Positions 48,901-58,384 of a stretch of 64,000 nt of DNA are shown piece by piece. Both the position numbers and the translations under genes were made by a program. How positions within the stretch are numbered: the first letter of the stretch is position 1; each line of letters opens with the position of its first letter. Source of the stretch: Marinicella marina (GTDB taxonomy: Bacteria; Pseudomonadota; Gammaproteobacteria; Xanthomonadales; Marinicellaceae); NCBI RefSeq assembly GCF_030065545.1, contig NZ_JASJNC010000007.1, forward strand, positions 335,402 through 399,401. The letters run 5' to 3'. Below the pieces are notes generated by a model that saw nothing but the letters and a program-made list of their open reading frames with translations, searched no databases and was not told where the DNA came from.

Positions 48901-49472
48901 TGACAAAAGTACTGGTTCTGTATTATTCAAAAAGGGGTAATACTCAGAAAATGGCCCGTTTGATGGCCCGTGGCATCGAAACCGTTGAAGGCTGTGAAGC
49001 CATGTTAAGAACCGTTGAATCAGATTTACCTGATGCTGAAAAGCCCTCAGATGTGATCATCACAGAACAGGACATGATTGATTGTGATGCGATGATTATT
49101 GGTAGCCCCAGTTACTTTGGCAATATGGCCTCTCCTTTGAAAAAATTCATCGATTCAACCGGTAATCTGTGGTTTTCTGGTCAAATGGAAGGCAAACCCG
49201 CCGGTGTATTTGCCACCGCTTCATCCTTACACGGTGGCCAAGAAACCACCCTCATTAACATGATGATACCACTGTTACATTTTGGCATGTACATTGTTGG
49301 CCTGCCCTATTCTGAAAAATCACTGCTCTACACCGAATCAGGCGGTTCTCCCTATGGCGCGACCCACTGGGCTGATTTTCAATCCAATCGCGGTATTGAC
49401 AAAAACGAGAAACAGCTGTGTTTGGCCCAAGGCAAACGCATAGCTGAGTTGGCGAAAAAGCTGGGCGCTTGA
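48900..49472 (+). CDS. wrbA: NAD(P)H:quinone oxidoreductase, WrbA family
   Basis: FMN-binding flavodoxin-like quinone reductase, protecting against quinone redox cycling. 190 residues. N-terminal LYYSKRGNTQKMARLMA binds the FMN phosphate, GSPSYFGNMASPLKKF and FATASSLHGGQETTLINMM are WrbA-type, SGGSPYGATHWADF at the end. Coupled to arsC by the overlapping stop-start; both may be part of an oxidative-stress unit, which is inference. Confidence 0.92.
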   Translation: MTKVLVLYYSKRGNTQKMARLMARGIETVEGCEAMLRTVESDLPDAEKPSDVIITEQDMIDCDAMIIGSPSYFGNMASPLKKFIDSTGNLWFSGQMEGKPAGVFATASSLHGGQETTLINMMIPLLHFGMYIVGLPYSEKSLLYTESGGSPYGATHWADFQSNRGIDKNEKQLCLAQGKRIAELAKKLGA

Positions 49473-49473
49473 A

Positions 49474-50844
49474 TCAGAAAAACACGCCTATCTTTGCCGA
49501 AACCAGCCACTGTGGTGGCACCAATTGATAAAACAACAAGGCCAGCAGTGCATGTGAGAACGCATTGGCATAAATATTTTCATACTTCAACCATGCATAT
49601 GACCATGCAAACCCGGCCACCAGGGTGACCATCATCAAAGTATGATTGGGTGCATGAATGATTGAAAATATCACACCAACAAACACCGCTGTCAGGGCAT
49701 GAGAACCTCTGAAGTGCTTCACCAATTGATTACAAAAAACTGGTCCTAACAGTAACTGTTGAATGATAGCCCAAGCGAAATAAAATGGCACTTCATTGAT
49801 AAACGACCAACTGGGCATCAAAACCAACATCAATGTCGCAACAGCCAAGGAAACCAACCAAACTGGTGCAGCCAAACTTTTTGGTCTGATCAAAATACCA
49901 CGGTAGAGCAGCAACAAAACTGCAAATGCAAGCAACAGCGGCCACCTCAAATAGGGTTCCCAGTCCACGAACCAATGCTGATGTATCAGCCAAATGAACA
50001 CAAAAACTGCATTGACCCAAGCATACACAGCGAAGCTTTGAACCTGACATAAGCGCAAAACAAACATCGCCGTCAACCAAGCAGCCAATAACCATACCCA
50101 AGCTGGGTAACCACTGATTGCTTGGTATGAGGTAACTATGAACCCGTTTTGTTGGATCTCATTGTCGGTTTCATGGCGCAAAACATTGCTGATGACACAA
50201 CTGACAGACCAGCCAGTGTCACAAACAGTAGATACAGGGTTAGCTGCTGATTTGATTGATTGAATCAAATGAATGCCTCTTAACTCAAAGCCTTCAGTAT
50301 CAACACCGATGAATCTGATGACCAATGCATTGGCTGTGCCTATTTGTTGCCATTGCATTACTGCACTTGTTGTTGTGGCATCAGTTGATGGTTGTTTGAC
50401 TTGCCAATCTATTTCATTCAAATCAACGGTGTGATTCATTCCTTCAAGTAACAAGGGCCCCGAGTCATAAAATATTTGTTTCAATTGATCAGAGAATTCA
50501 AGCCTATACTGAGTGACCATGTCCTCACGCATGTTGGTATCGATTTCAAGTTCAGTATGAATGGCGGTATTGACCACAAAGCCATTGAGTTGCAGTGAAA
50601 GCTCTGGGTTGGCTGAGGTAGCCAACAAACCTTTATCCGATGTTCGCCAGTGCTTTTGAAAACTCTTGACCACATCACTGAGTTGAGGCGTTTGCCGCTC
50701 AAAATGATGTTGTTGTGCAGCCATCTGATTCTGCACATTTGTCTGGTCTCTGTTTAGTTGATTGACCACAAAATCATGCGAAAACAGCATCATCAAAAAC
50801 CACAACATGAAACAGAATAGTAAATACCTGAACTTAAACAACAC
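49474..50844 (-). CDS. CPBP-like membrane protein with a long periplasmic domain
   Basis: 456 residues. An N-terminal membrane helix (about 7-25) is followed by a roughly 220-residue periplasmic region with two Cys (VCDTGWSVSCVIS), then seven or eight membrane helices. The last part resembles CPBP (CAAX/bacteriocin-processing) proteins: FSIIHAPNH and FSHALLALLF supply the conserved His residues, but the expected EExxxR is AIIQQLLLGPVFCNQL, with Gln for the catalytic Glu pair. It may be a non-catalytic or divergent member. Start ambiguous (TTG 50847, GTG 50844, TTG 50841; GAGG upstream). Ends 2 bp from convergent wrbA. Confidence 0.7.
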   Translation of the reverse strand: MLFKFRYLLFCFMLWFLMMLFSHDFVVNQLNRDQTNVQNQMAAQQHHFERQTPQLSDVVKSFQKHWRTSDKGLLATSANPELSLQLNGFVVNTAIHTELEIDTNMREDMVTQYRLEFSDQLKQIFYDSGPLLLEGMNHTVDLNEIDWQVKQPSTDATTTSAVMQWQQIGTANALVIRFIGVDTEGFELRGIHLIQSIKSAANPVSTVCDTGWSVSCVISNVLRHETDNEIQQNGFIVTSYQAISGYPAWVWLLAAWLTAMFVLRLCQVQSFAVYAWVNAVFVFIWLIHQHWFVDWEPYLRWPLLLAFAVLLLLYRGILIRPKSLAAPVWLVSLAVATLMLVLMPSWSFINEVPFYFAWAIIQQLLLGPVFCNQLVKHFRGSHALTAVFVGVIFSIIHAPNHTLMMVTLVAGFAWSYAWLKYENIYANAFSHALLALLFYQLVPPQWLVSAKIGVFF

Positions 50845-50927
50845 CAAACCTCAATTGAATTGATAACATTCTAACTGTTTTTTCGCAGCTCAGAAAATAT
50901 AACCGGCTGATTTCTAACCCACCGAGA

Positions 50928-51503
50928 TCAGGGCAGCTGATAACCTAGCTGACGTAAAAACTCACACATTTTAATCATCGGCAAGCCCATCAAAGCGGTT
51001 GGATCATCACTACTGATTTGTTCAAACAAACTGACCCCCAAGCCTTCCACCTTAAAAGATCCGGCACAATCCAGTGGCTGCTCTTTATCTACATAACGTT
51101 CAAGCTCTGCCCGCTCAAGGTTTCTGAACGTTACCTTTGTCGCATCAACATGGGTGAGACATTGCCCCGGTGCCAACACACACAGACCCGTAAAGAATGT
51201 GATACAGCTGTTGGAAAAAGATTGCAACTGTTCAACGGCGCGTTCAGCAGTAATGGGTTTGCCACAAATATCAGCTCCTGCCACACAAACTTGGTCTGAA
51301 CCTATGAGAGTGGCTTGAGGGAATTGCTTACTCAAGGCCTGGGCTTTTTCCATTGATAAACGAGAGACCAATTGTTTGGGCTGTTCCTGTGCCAAAGGCG
51401 TTTCATCAATATCTGGACTGACTGCTTGAAAAGGGATTGACAGACGCTTTAACAGTGTCGCGCGGTACTTTGAAGAGGAGGCCAACACCAACGCTTGATT
51501 CAT
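50928..51503 (-). CDS. Maf-family nucleotide pyrophosphatase (YceF-like)
   Basis: House-cleaning nucleotide pyrophosphatase of 191 residues; the YceF group prefers m7GTP. Motifs ALVLASSSKYRATLLKRL, ISPDIDET-like VSPDIDETPL, GSDQVC and LDCAGSFKVEGLGVSLFEQI, which match Maf (the Ser/Asp/Glu/Lys core). Separated by 43 bp from the mrcA start codon side. Could be labelled yceF or maf-2. Confidence 0.92.
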   Translation of the reverse strand: MNQALVLASSSKYRATLLKRLSIPFQAVSPDIDETPLAQEQPKQLVSRLSMEKAQALSKQFPQATLIGSDQVCVAGADICGKPITAERAVEQLQSFSNSCITFFTGLCVLAPGQCLTHVDATKVTFRNLERAELERYVDKEQPLDCAGSFKVEGLGVSLFEQISSDDPTALMGLPMIKMCEFLRQLGYQLP

Positions 51504-51546
51504 GGCTCATCAACCCAGGACAAATGTTTATATTCAGTTAAGTCCA

Positions 51547-54027
51547 TTAAAACAGGTCATCGTATTCGGGTTTGTCTTCAACCGTTTCCTCCTCTGGCAA
51601 TTGACCCACCATGAAGTACTCACGCAGACCGCCGGCTTCACCAGGCGGCAGTAATTTACCTGTTTTAGGATTGATTTTAGCCTGAATCAATCCCGCTGGT
51701 ATGGGCCGTTGGTACTCATCCTCTCCAGCCAATGCCACTCTCATGTAATCAATCCAAATAGGCAGCGCCACGCGTCCACCCACTTCACCACGACCCATCG
51801 GAGTTGGGGTATCAAAACCGACCCAAACATTGGTCACCACATTGCGTTGGTAACCATGAAACCAGCCATCCATTTGGTCGTTGGTGGTTCCTGTTTTGCC
51901 AGCCAAATCAGCACGTTCTAAGACTTTGGCTTTGACTCCAGTACCGCGATTGATTACGTCTTTCATGAAAGATTCAACAATGAATTGATTGGCAGCAGGA
52001 ATGATGCGCGGTGCCGGAATGATTGTCGGCTCTGATACATCAGCCATGTTGTCATTTTGATCAGCACTCAGCAGCAGTTCCTCAGCGGACAGACCACCCA
52101 CTGATTCACTGATTGATTTGCTATCGATAGCTTCTTGCTGACTGCATTCATCACACACTTGTACTGGGTTGGCTTGGTATACGGTTTCTCCAGCTTGGTT
52201 GCTGATGGTTTTGATCATATAAGGTTGAATCAAATAACCTCCATTAGCAAACACCGAATACGCCCTGGTCATGTCGATGATGGGCACATTGGGACTGCCC
52301 AGTGCGATGGATAAATCAGCCGGCACATCATCAGGATTGAAACCAAAATCTAAAATATGTGATCGGCCGTTTCTGATACCAATTTCGCGCAGTACGCGAA
52401 TCGAAACCAGGTTGCGAGATTTCACTATACCCTCACGCAAACGCGTCGGGCCAAAAAACTTCTCACTGTAATTTTCAGGCCGCCATGTTCGTTCTAAACG
52501 ATCATCCTCAAACACAATCGGCGCATCGTTAATGATGCTGGCAGCATTCAAACCGTTTTGTAGGGCGGCCGAATAAACAATCGGCTTAAAGCCAGAACCG
52601 GGCTGGCGCTTGGCTTGGGTCGCGCGATTGAATTTACTCAAATAATAGTCAAAACCTCCGACCAAAGCATAAATGCTGCCATCATCGGGATGAACACTGA
52701 CCAGCGCACCTTGAACATCGGGGATTTGACTCAACTCAAATTCACCACTATCACCACGTTTAACCATCACAACATCACCGACATTCAAGACTTCGGTTAA
52801 ATCTTTGGGTTTGTCTCCGACACGATAATTATCAACATAAGGCACCGCCCATTCGGCGGTAGCAAAGCTCAAAGCAATGTCTTGCCCATCGCCCAATCGG
52901 GCCAAGGCATTTTCAGCATCCACTTCTAAAACCAAAGCCGCTTGCAAGCCAGCTGGCTTAGGAAAACCATTCAAATCTTCAGTGATTTTCTCTAAATCAA
53001 GGCCATTTGCTGGGTTTTCAGCAGTTGAATCCAAAGCACTTAAATCATACTGTTGAATTGGGCCACGGTAGCCGTGTCGGCGATCATAGGCATGCAGTCC
53101 TTGTTGTAAGGCCTGTTCAGCAGCCAATTGTTTCTCAGAATGAATGGTGGTATAGACATCATAGCCATCGGTGTAAGCATCGTTACCAAACAACTCAACC
53201 AATTCTGCCCGCACCATTTCAGCCACCCAAGGCGCATTGAGTTCCACCACGGGCTCATGAACATAAGCTTCATCAGCTTCATTGATGGCCTCATCGTATT
53301 CAGCTTGGGTAATGAAATCCAGTTCCAACATGCGTCCCAGCACATAATCACGACGCTGTAAGGCCCGCTCTGGGCTGGTTACCGGATTGATTCTTGATGG
53401 TGCTTTCGGCGGCGCGGCCAACATCGCCGATTGGGCCAAAGTCAACTCATCCAAGGTTTTACCGTAATAAACTTCGGCCGCCGCTGCCACCCCATAGGAA
53501 CGGTGCCCCAAGGCAATTTTATTCAAATAAAGCTCTAAAATTTCATCTTTACTGATGGTCCGTTCCAGCTTCACAGCCAAGAATAACTCTTTGATTTTAC
53601 GGGTCCAGGTTTGATCCAGGGTTAAAAACACATTTCTGGTTAATTGTTGGGTGATGGTTGAACCGCCGCCTTGTTTTTTACCGGTGGTGGCTATTTGCCA
53701 TACCGCCCGAAGAATGCCTTTGATGTCAAAACCTGGGTGGGAATAAAAACTGGCGTCCTCAGCTGCAATATAAGCCTGCTTGAGCTGCAAGGGAATTTCA
53801 TCGATGCTGGCAGGAATTCTGCGCTTGGTACCGAACACCGAGATTAATTTACCGTCCTCAGAAAACACCCGCAGTGGCACCTGCATGCGGTATTCTTTGA
53901 TCGATTCCACCGAGGGCAATTCTGGCTCGTAATACTTATAGAGCGCATAAACCATGACCACACCCAACAGAGCAAATAACAAGCCAAGTTTGGTCATGAA
54001 CCACATAAATTTTAAGAACTTCCTCAT
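51547..54027 (-). CDS. mrcA: Penicillin-binding protein 1A
   Basis: Bifunctional class A PBP for peptidoglycan polymerisation and crosslinking. 826 residues. N-terminal membrane helix (about 9-28), glycosyltransferase domain with AAEDASFYSHPGFDIKG and GGSTITQQLTRNVFL, an OB-like insert, and the transpeptidase with QPGSGFKPIVYSA (SxxK), SRN in VKSRNLVSIR, and KTGTTNDQMDGWF. All catalytic motifs are intact. The C-terminal tail is acidic. Confidence 0.97.
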   Translation of the reverse strand: MRKFLKFMWFMTKLGLLFALLGVVMVYALYKYYEPELPSVESIKEYRMQVPLRVFSEDGKLISVFGTKRRIPASIDEIPLQLKQAYIAAEDASFYSHPGFDIKGILRAVWQIATTGKKQGGGSTITQQLTRNVFLTLDQTWTRKIKELFLAVKLERTISKDEILELYLNKIALGHRSYGVAAAAEVYYGKTLDELTLAQSAMLAAPPKAPSRINPVTSPERALQRRDYVLGRMLELDFITQAEYDEAINEADEAYVHEPVVELNAPWVAEMVRAELVELFGNDAYTDGYDVYTTIHSEKQLAAEQALQQGLHAYDRRHGYRGPIQQYDLSALDSTAENPANGLDLEKITEDLNGFPKPAGLQAALVLEVDAENALARLGDGQDIALSFATAEWAVPYVDNYRVGDKPKDLTEVLNVGDVVMVKRGDSGEFELSQIPDVQGALVSVHPDDGSIYALVGGFDYYLSKFNRATQAKRQPGSGFKPIVYSAALQNGLNAASIINDAPIVFEDDRLERTWRPENYSEKFFGPTRLREGIVKSRNLVSIRVLREIGIRNGRSHILDFGFNPDDVPADLSIALGSPNVPIIDMTRAYSVFANGGYLIQPYMIKTISNQAGETVYQANPVQVCDECSQQEAIDSKSISESVGGLSAEELLLSADQNDNMADVSEPTIIPAPRIIPAANQFIVESFMKDVINRGTGVKAKVLERADLAGKTGTTNDQMDGWFHGYQRNVVTNVWVGFDTPTPMGRGEVGGRVALPIWIDYMRVALAGEDEYQRPIPAGLIQAKINPKTGKLLPPGEAGGLREYFMVGQLPEEETVEDKPEYDDLF

Positions 54028-54154
54028 GTATACTTTTCCGGTGGGCTTTGATTACAATTAAAGTGAGAACATTATACAATGATTGCCCTCAATGCGAATG
54101 TTTGACCAGCAAAGTTATCATTAATTTACTTTATTTTATGACCGGTACTGATTC

Positions 54155-54859
54155 ATGAATCAACAACACTCAAAATTAATCGTCATCGTTGAAGATGAAG
54201 CGGATCTTTTGGCCAATTACCAAGCCACTCTAGATAAGCACGGCTACCAGTCCATTGGGATCAGTAATGAGGCCGATGCAATCAACTATTTCAATCAACA
54301 ACTGCCTGATTTGGTGATCCTAGATGTGGGACTGGGACACAACCCCGATGCCGGCTTTGAACTGTGCCAAAAACTGCGTCAGTTATCAGTCAGCCTACCC
54401 ATCTTGATGCTGACTGCCAGGGACGATGAAATTGATGTGGTTTCAGGTTTACGCTTGGGCGCAGATGATTATTTGAGCAAAGACATTTCAATGCCACACT
54501 TACTGGCGCGAATTGCCAGTTTATTCAGGCGCCAACAAATCACTGAATCAGACAGCCAGATATCCAGCATCAGCCAAGGCGATTTGAAAATCCTGATTGA
54601 TAACTTACAAATCTTCTGGCAAGAACAACTGATTGATTTAACCGTCACAGAGTTTTGGATGGTGCAATCACTGGCGAAATACCCTGGACAGGTTAAAACC
54701 CGCGAACAATTAATGAACGATGCCAATGTGTATGTTGATGACAGCACCATCACCTCCCACATCAAACGCATCCGCAAAAAGTTCCAAAAGGCCGATCAAG
54801 ATTTCAACCAAATTGACACCGTGCATGGCATGGGCTACCGCTGGAAGCCATTGGGCTGA
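54155..54859 (+). CDS. pdsR: Response regulator of the proteobacterial dedicated sortase type (PdsR)
   Basis: OmpR-family regulator of 234 residues, closely matching the dedicated-sortase response regulator: VIVEDEADLLANYQATLDKHGY, LVILDVGLGHNPDAGFELC, LTARDDEIDVVSGLRLGADDYLSKDIS (shown in parts) and HIKRIRKKFQ with DTVHGMGYRWKPL in the winged helix. The acidic pocket, phospho-Asp (VILDVG) and Lys (SKDIS) are present. Known family members neighbour a class of sortase and its LPXTG-type target; neither is in the window. The kinase follows at 2 bp. Confidence 0.88.
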   Translation: MNQQHSKLIVIVEDEADLLANYQATLDKHGYQSIGISNEADAINYFNQQLPDLVILDVGLGHNPDAGFELCQKLRQLSVSLPILMLTARDDEIDVVSGLRLGADDYLSKDISMPHLLARIASLFRRQQITESDSQISSISQGDLKILIDNLQIFWQEQLIDLTVTEFWMVQSLAKYPGQVKTREQLMNDANVYVDDSTITSHIKRIRKKFQKADQDFNQIDTVHGMGYRWKPLG

Positions 54860-54861
54860 TA

Positions 54862-56676
54862 ATGAAACTGAAGTGGCAAATCACCATCATCGCCATCCTC
54901 TCCCTGAGTTTTCCATGGGTGGTCTGGCAGGCGTTCAAATCTTTGAACCAAACCTTTCAAAGCAACATGCTGGATGCCGCCGCCAAACAGGCTCAAGTGA
55001 TTGTTAAAAGCGTACAACAATTCAACCAATCCAACGCCGGCCAATTGGAAGGTCTGATTGTCACTGCACTTGGCCCGGAACCGGCCATTGATGGCAGCGA
55101 TGGTGAATGGACCACCCTGCCCTGGTATGTGGCTGACAATGACTTAAAGTTCAAACTGGGCTCAAGCCAAAACCAGCTCCATCTGCTGGTTGCAGTGAAT
55201 GATCACTCACCGGTGATTAACCCCAATCAAATTTCAGATCAACTGTTGCTAGTGACCGGCTCATCACGTGGCATCAACAGATTCACCATCAACCGCCAAG
55301 CAGAAGGCGATGTCGGCCAAAACCTCACCCAAAACCAATACCAAGCCTATTGGCACGAAGTTGAAGGCGGTTACCAGGTAGAGGTTCAACTGGCTGACAG
55401 TGACATCACCCGACTGGGTTTGGCCGCCATCAACCACAGCAATGACGACAACACCACCATGTTGGGCTATGTCGAAAACCAACAAATCCAGTTACAACCG
55501 CTGTTTCAACAGCTGCCACACTGGCAGACATTCCTGCAACAAATCACACCTGAGGATGGCGAAATCAAGTTGTTTGATGCACAAGGGCGGATTTACTACC
55601 ACAGCCAAAACACCGAATTCGTGCCCAAACCCGAAAACTGGTTGACTGAACTGATTTATGAATTCGCCTTTGACCAAAGTCAGAATGATGCCAGTGATTT
55701 TTTTGGTCAAAGTGTCAGCGAAGCTTTTGCTGATGGGCGCATCGAGTTAACCATCAAACACGATGCCGCACAATCGGCATTGATTCAGAGTTTCATCAGC
55801 TCAATCATGTGGATTTTCGTTATTGCTTTGGGTTTGTTGGCCTGTTACTTCATCTATGCCCTGATACTCGCCTGGCGCATCCGTGGACTGAACAAAAAAC
55901 TGCAAACCGCGCTGGATGAAAGCGGTCATATCGAAACCACCTTACCCTCTAACAATGCACGCGATGAAATTGGGGATTTATCGCGTGGCATGAGCGCCTT
56001 ATTGAGCCAGATCAACGATTACACCGAATACCTGAAACAACTGGGTAATCGCCTCTCACATGAAATGAAAACCCCCATCAGTATTGTGCACACATCATTG
56101 GAAAACTTGCACATGGAACAGCCAGAAAATGCCTTTGTTGAGCGGGCATTGAATGCCAACCACCGCCTAAAATTCATCTTGAACCAGCTCAGCGCGTTGA
56201 GCCAACTGAAACAAGTCATTGCTGAAACTGACCGAGACACCTTTGATTTGAATCAGCTGTTAAATGAGCTTTGCGAGGGCTACCAACTACAAGCCAATCA
56301 CATCAACTACCAAACTGCGCCAGCGCCGGTGATGATTCGTGGCTCACAAGAATTATTGGCGCAGATGCTGGATAAATTGATCCAAAATGCACTGGACTTC
56401 ACCACTGAGGTGGACCAAATCGATGTGATTTTAACCACCAAGGATAACAGCTATTGTTTACAGGTGCGCAACACAGGGTCGCAGATTCCGGCTGACAAAA
56501 GCCACCAGTTGTTCGATTCATTGACCTCATTCAGACAGAAAAAAGACCAGCAACCACATTTAGGATTGGGGCTGTACGTGGCCAAACTGATTTGTGACTT
56601 CCACCAAGCAGAGATCAAAGCAGCCAACCAAGCACCTGCCACAGTGACGTTCTCAGTGACAGGCCCCTTGGTGTGA
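54862..56676 (+). CDS. pdsS: Sensor histidine kinase of the dedicated sortase type (PdsS)
   Basis: Membrane kinase of 604 residues. N-terminal helix (about 6-24), a periplasmic domain of about 285 residues containing EPAIDGSDGEWTTL, a second helix (about 313-335), HAMP-like segment, phospho-acceptor box RLSHEMKTPISIVHTSLEN, N box LIQNALDF, and LGLGLYVAKLI. The usual D box is VRNTGSQIP, Asn instead of Asp, as I recall for this family. The target sortase and substrate are not within this window. Confidence 0.85.
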   Translation: MKLKWQITIIAILSLSFPWVVWQAFKSLNQTFQSNMLDAAAKQAQVIVKSVQQFNQSNAGQLEGLIVTALGPEPAIDGSDGEWTTLPWYVADNDLKFKLGSSQNQLHLLVAVNDHSPVINPNQISDQLLLVTGSSRGINRFTINRQAEGDVGQNLTQNQYQAYWHEVEGGYQVEVQLADSDITRLGLAAINHSNDDNTTMLGYVENQQIQLQPLFQQLPHWQTFLQQITPEDGEIKLFDAQGRIYYHSQNTEFVPKPENWLTELIYEFAFDQSQNDASDFFGQSVSEAFADGRIELTIKHDAAQSALIQSFISSIMWIFVIALGLLACYFIYALILAWRIRGLNKKLQTALDESGHIETTLPSNNARDEIGDLSRGMSALLSQINDYTEYLKQLGNRLSHEMKTPISIVHTSLENLHMEQPENAFVERALNANHRLKFILNQLSALSQLKQVIAETDRDTFDLNQLLNELCEGYQLQANHINYQTAPAPVMIRGSQELLAQMLDKLIQNALDFTTEVDQIDVILTTKDNSYCLQVRNTGSQIPADKSHQLFDSLTSFRQKKDQQPHLGLGLYVAKLICDFHQAEIKAANQAPATVTFSVTGPLV

Positions 56677-56693
56677 TGATTTTGACTTAAAAC

Positions 56694-57071
56694 TCAGGAC
56701 TTCACTCGCTCATTCAGGCGAGCCACTTGTAATTCCAGAACTTTCACTTCACGGATCACGCGATTGTGGCCCATTTCACTCCAGTACCACATCTTACTGA
56801 TTTGGGTCAGCAGCGTCAGCACAATGATACCAACGGCCCAAGCCAACAAGGGCTTGAGTTCTTGTGCGTGATAAAACTCGTACACACAATAAAAAGCCCC
56901 CAAAGCAAATAAAGTGGTGAATGCCATCACCAACAGGTACATCCAGCCCATTTCGCCTTTGAAACTGGCTTTCATTTGTTTAAAGGGGTTGGCATCAATG
57001 ACCTGGTGATCGTGTCTGATTTCATTGATTTCTTCTTCTAGGGCTTGTTTGATTTGTTCGTCTATGTTCAT
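56694..57071 (-). CDS. DUF6768 family membrane protein
   Basis: 125 residues, with MNIDEQIKQALEEEINEI at the N-terminus, two membrane helices (about 42-64 and 72-94) and a C-terminal helix WYWSEMGHNRVIREVKVLELQVARL. DUF6768 proteins are seen beside ECF-like sigma genes; this one is 17 bp downstream of the sigma factor gene. It may be an anti-sigma or partner, but the function is not established. Confidence 0.82.
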   Translation of the reverse strand: MNIDEQIKQALEEEINEIRHDHQVIDANPFKQMKASFKGEMGWMYLLVMAFTTLFALGAFYCVYEFYHAQELKPLLAWAVGIIVLTLLTQISKMWYWSEMGHNRVIREVKVLELQVARLNERVKS

Positions 57072-57087
57072 GCTTAACTCCTGGTTG

Positions 57088-57636
57088 TTATTTGGGTTCT
57101 TGGCTTAAAAATGATTTGATCAGGTCTCGCGCTCGAAATAACTCATACTTCACCGTTCCGGCCGGCTTATTCAGTACTTGAGTGATTTCTTTCACGGTAA
57201 AACCTTCATAATAAAATAAATAAATGATGGCTCGATGCAGCTGTGACAATTGCGCCATGGCGGCCTTAACATCCAACACCGCATCAGCTGTTGGTGCTTG
57301 TGTGACTGCCTCATCGACTGCTTCATCTGTGGCATCATCTGTGGCCTTGTTGGGCTGTTTGTCGCGGTACTTTCTCAAGTGGTCCAAACACACCGTATGG
57401 GTCACTTTATACATCCAAGCATGCATGGCTTTTATTGACTTGATGCGCTGCAAGTTATTCAGTATTTTTAACAAAGCCTCTTGTGCACAATCCTCAACCG
57501 CCTCGTGCTGGCCCAGTATTTTATGACTGTAGGCCTTGATCTTTCGCGATAAAATGACCACCAACTCATCCATCACATCCTCACCGGACTGTGTCTTCAT
57601 CAGTAGGTATTCGGTATATACTTTTTCAGCTTTCAT
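57088..57636 (-). CDS. RNA polymerase sigma factor (ECF-like)
   Basis: 182 residues from ATG 57636 (MKAEKVYTEYLL); the frame extends to 57684 with unlikely residues. Region 2 DCAQEALLKILNNL and LDHLRKYRDKQ; region 4 LSQLHRAIIYLFYYEGFTVKEIT with TVKYELFRARDLIKSFL (in shortened forms). An unusual linker (DDATDEAVDEAVTQAPT) separates regions 2 and 4. The pair with DUF6768 suggests a sigma/anti-sigma module, inferred from gene order. Confidence 0.87.
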   Translation of the reverse strand: MKAEKVYTEYLLMKTQSGEDVMDELVVILSRKIKAYSHKILGQHEAVEDCAQEALLKILNNLQRIKSIKAMHAWMYKVTHTVCLDHLRKYRDKQPNKATDDATDEAVDEAVTQAPTADAVLDVKAAMAQLSQLHRAIIYLFYYEGFTVKEITQVLNKPAGTVKYELFRARDLIKSFLSQEPK

Positions 57637-57751
57637 ACAACATAGACGTGGCCAAAGGCGCTTTGGTTGGAATTTTTTTAACAATTGTAATATTTACCCC
57701 CATTGACGCTTTTGCTGGTTACAATAGCAGCACTGTTGGAATATAGACACT

Positions 57752-58306
57752 ATGATAAAACACCTGCCCAATACTTTAACCTTACTGCGAGTGGCCTTGA
57801 TTCCGGTAATGATTTTGTTTTTTTATTTGCCCTTTGAATGGTCAAGGTACGTGGCCTGCTGGGTCTTTGTACTGGCCAGCATCACTGATTTCTTCGATGG
57901 CTATTTCGCCCGTAAGTACAAAACCGAATCCAAACTGGGTGCCTTTTTAGACCCTGTTGCAGACAAGTTAACCGTCGCCACCGCGCTGATCATCTTGTTA
58001 CAAGACCATCCCACTGTGCTGATGATGATTGCCACAGCCATCATCATTGGACGAGAAATCACCATATCTGCCCTGCGTGAATGGATGGCAGAAGTGGGTT
58101 CACGTGGCGTGGTCAATGTTGCTATGGTGGGTAAAATCAAAACCGTGTTCCAAATGACCGCGATTGGTTTCTTGCTGTATGAGGCTGATTTTTGGTTTTT
58201 ACCGGTCTATACCATTGGTTTGGTGTTGTTGTATGTGGCCGCTGCACTGACCTTATATTCGATGTATGTTTACCTCAAAGCCGCATGGCCATTGATGAAA
58301 ACTTAA
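57752..58306 (+). CDS. pgsA: CDP-diacylglycerol-glycerol-3-phosphate 3-phosphatidyltransferase
   Basis: Membrane enzyme producing phosphatidylglycerol phosphate, precursor of phosphatidylglycerol and cardiolipin. 184 residues. N-terminal IKHLPNTLTLLRVALIPVMI, the CDP-alcohol phosphatidyltransferase signature ITDFFDGYFARKYKTESKLG with its DG(x)2AR(x)8G(x)3D(x)3D pattern continuing to FLDPVADKL; several membrane helices. The following tRNA-Gly/Cys/Leu order is the same as E. coli pgsA-glyW-cysT-leuZ. Confidence 0.96.
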   Translation: MIKHLPNTLTLLRVALIPVMILFFYLPFEWSRYVACWVFVLASITDFFDGYFARKYKTESKLGAFLDPVADKLTVATALIILLQDHPTVLMMIATAIIIGREITISALREWMAEVGSRGVVNVAMVGKIKTVFQMTAIGFLLYEADFWFLPVYTIGLVLLYVAAALTLYSMYVYLKAAWPLMKT

Positions 58307-58343
58307 ACGGTTGAATTATTTTAAAAATTCTTTGAAAAATAAT

Positions 58344-58371
58344 TTGACAAAAACGACATTAAAGCTAAAAT
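58344..58371 (+). promoter_or_regulatory. Promoter of tRNA-Gly
   Basis: TTGACA (58344-58349), 16-bp spacer and TAAAAT (58366-58371), with the tRNA beginning 14 bp later. Near-consensus. Confidence 0.75.
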
Positions 58372-58384
58372 GTCCACCCTCTAA

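Noticed and set aside
54155..57071. A sortase gene beside pdsR/pdsS
   Set aside because: The adjacent genes are mrcA, DUF6768 and a sigma factor; no LPXTG-type target or sortase-like sequence is seen.
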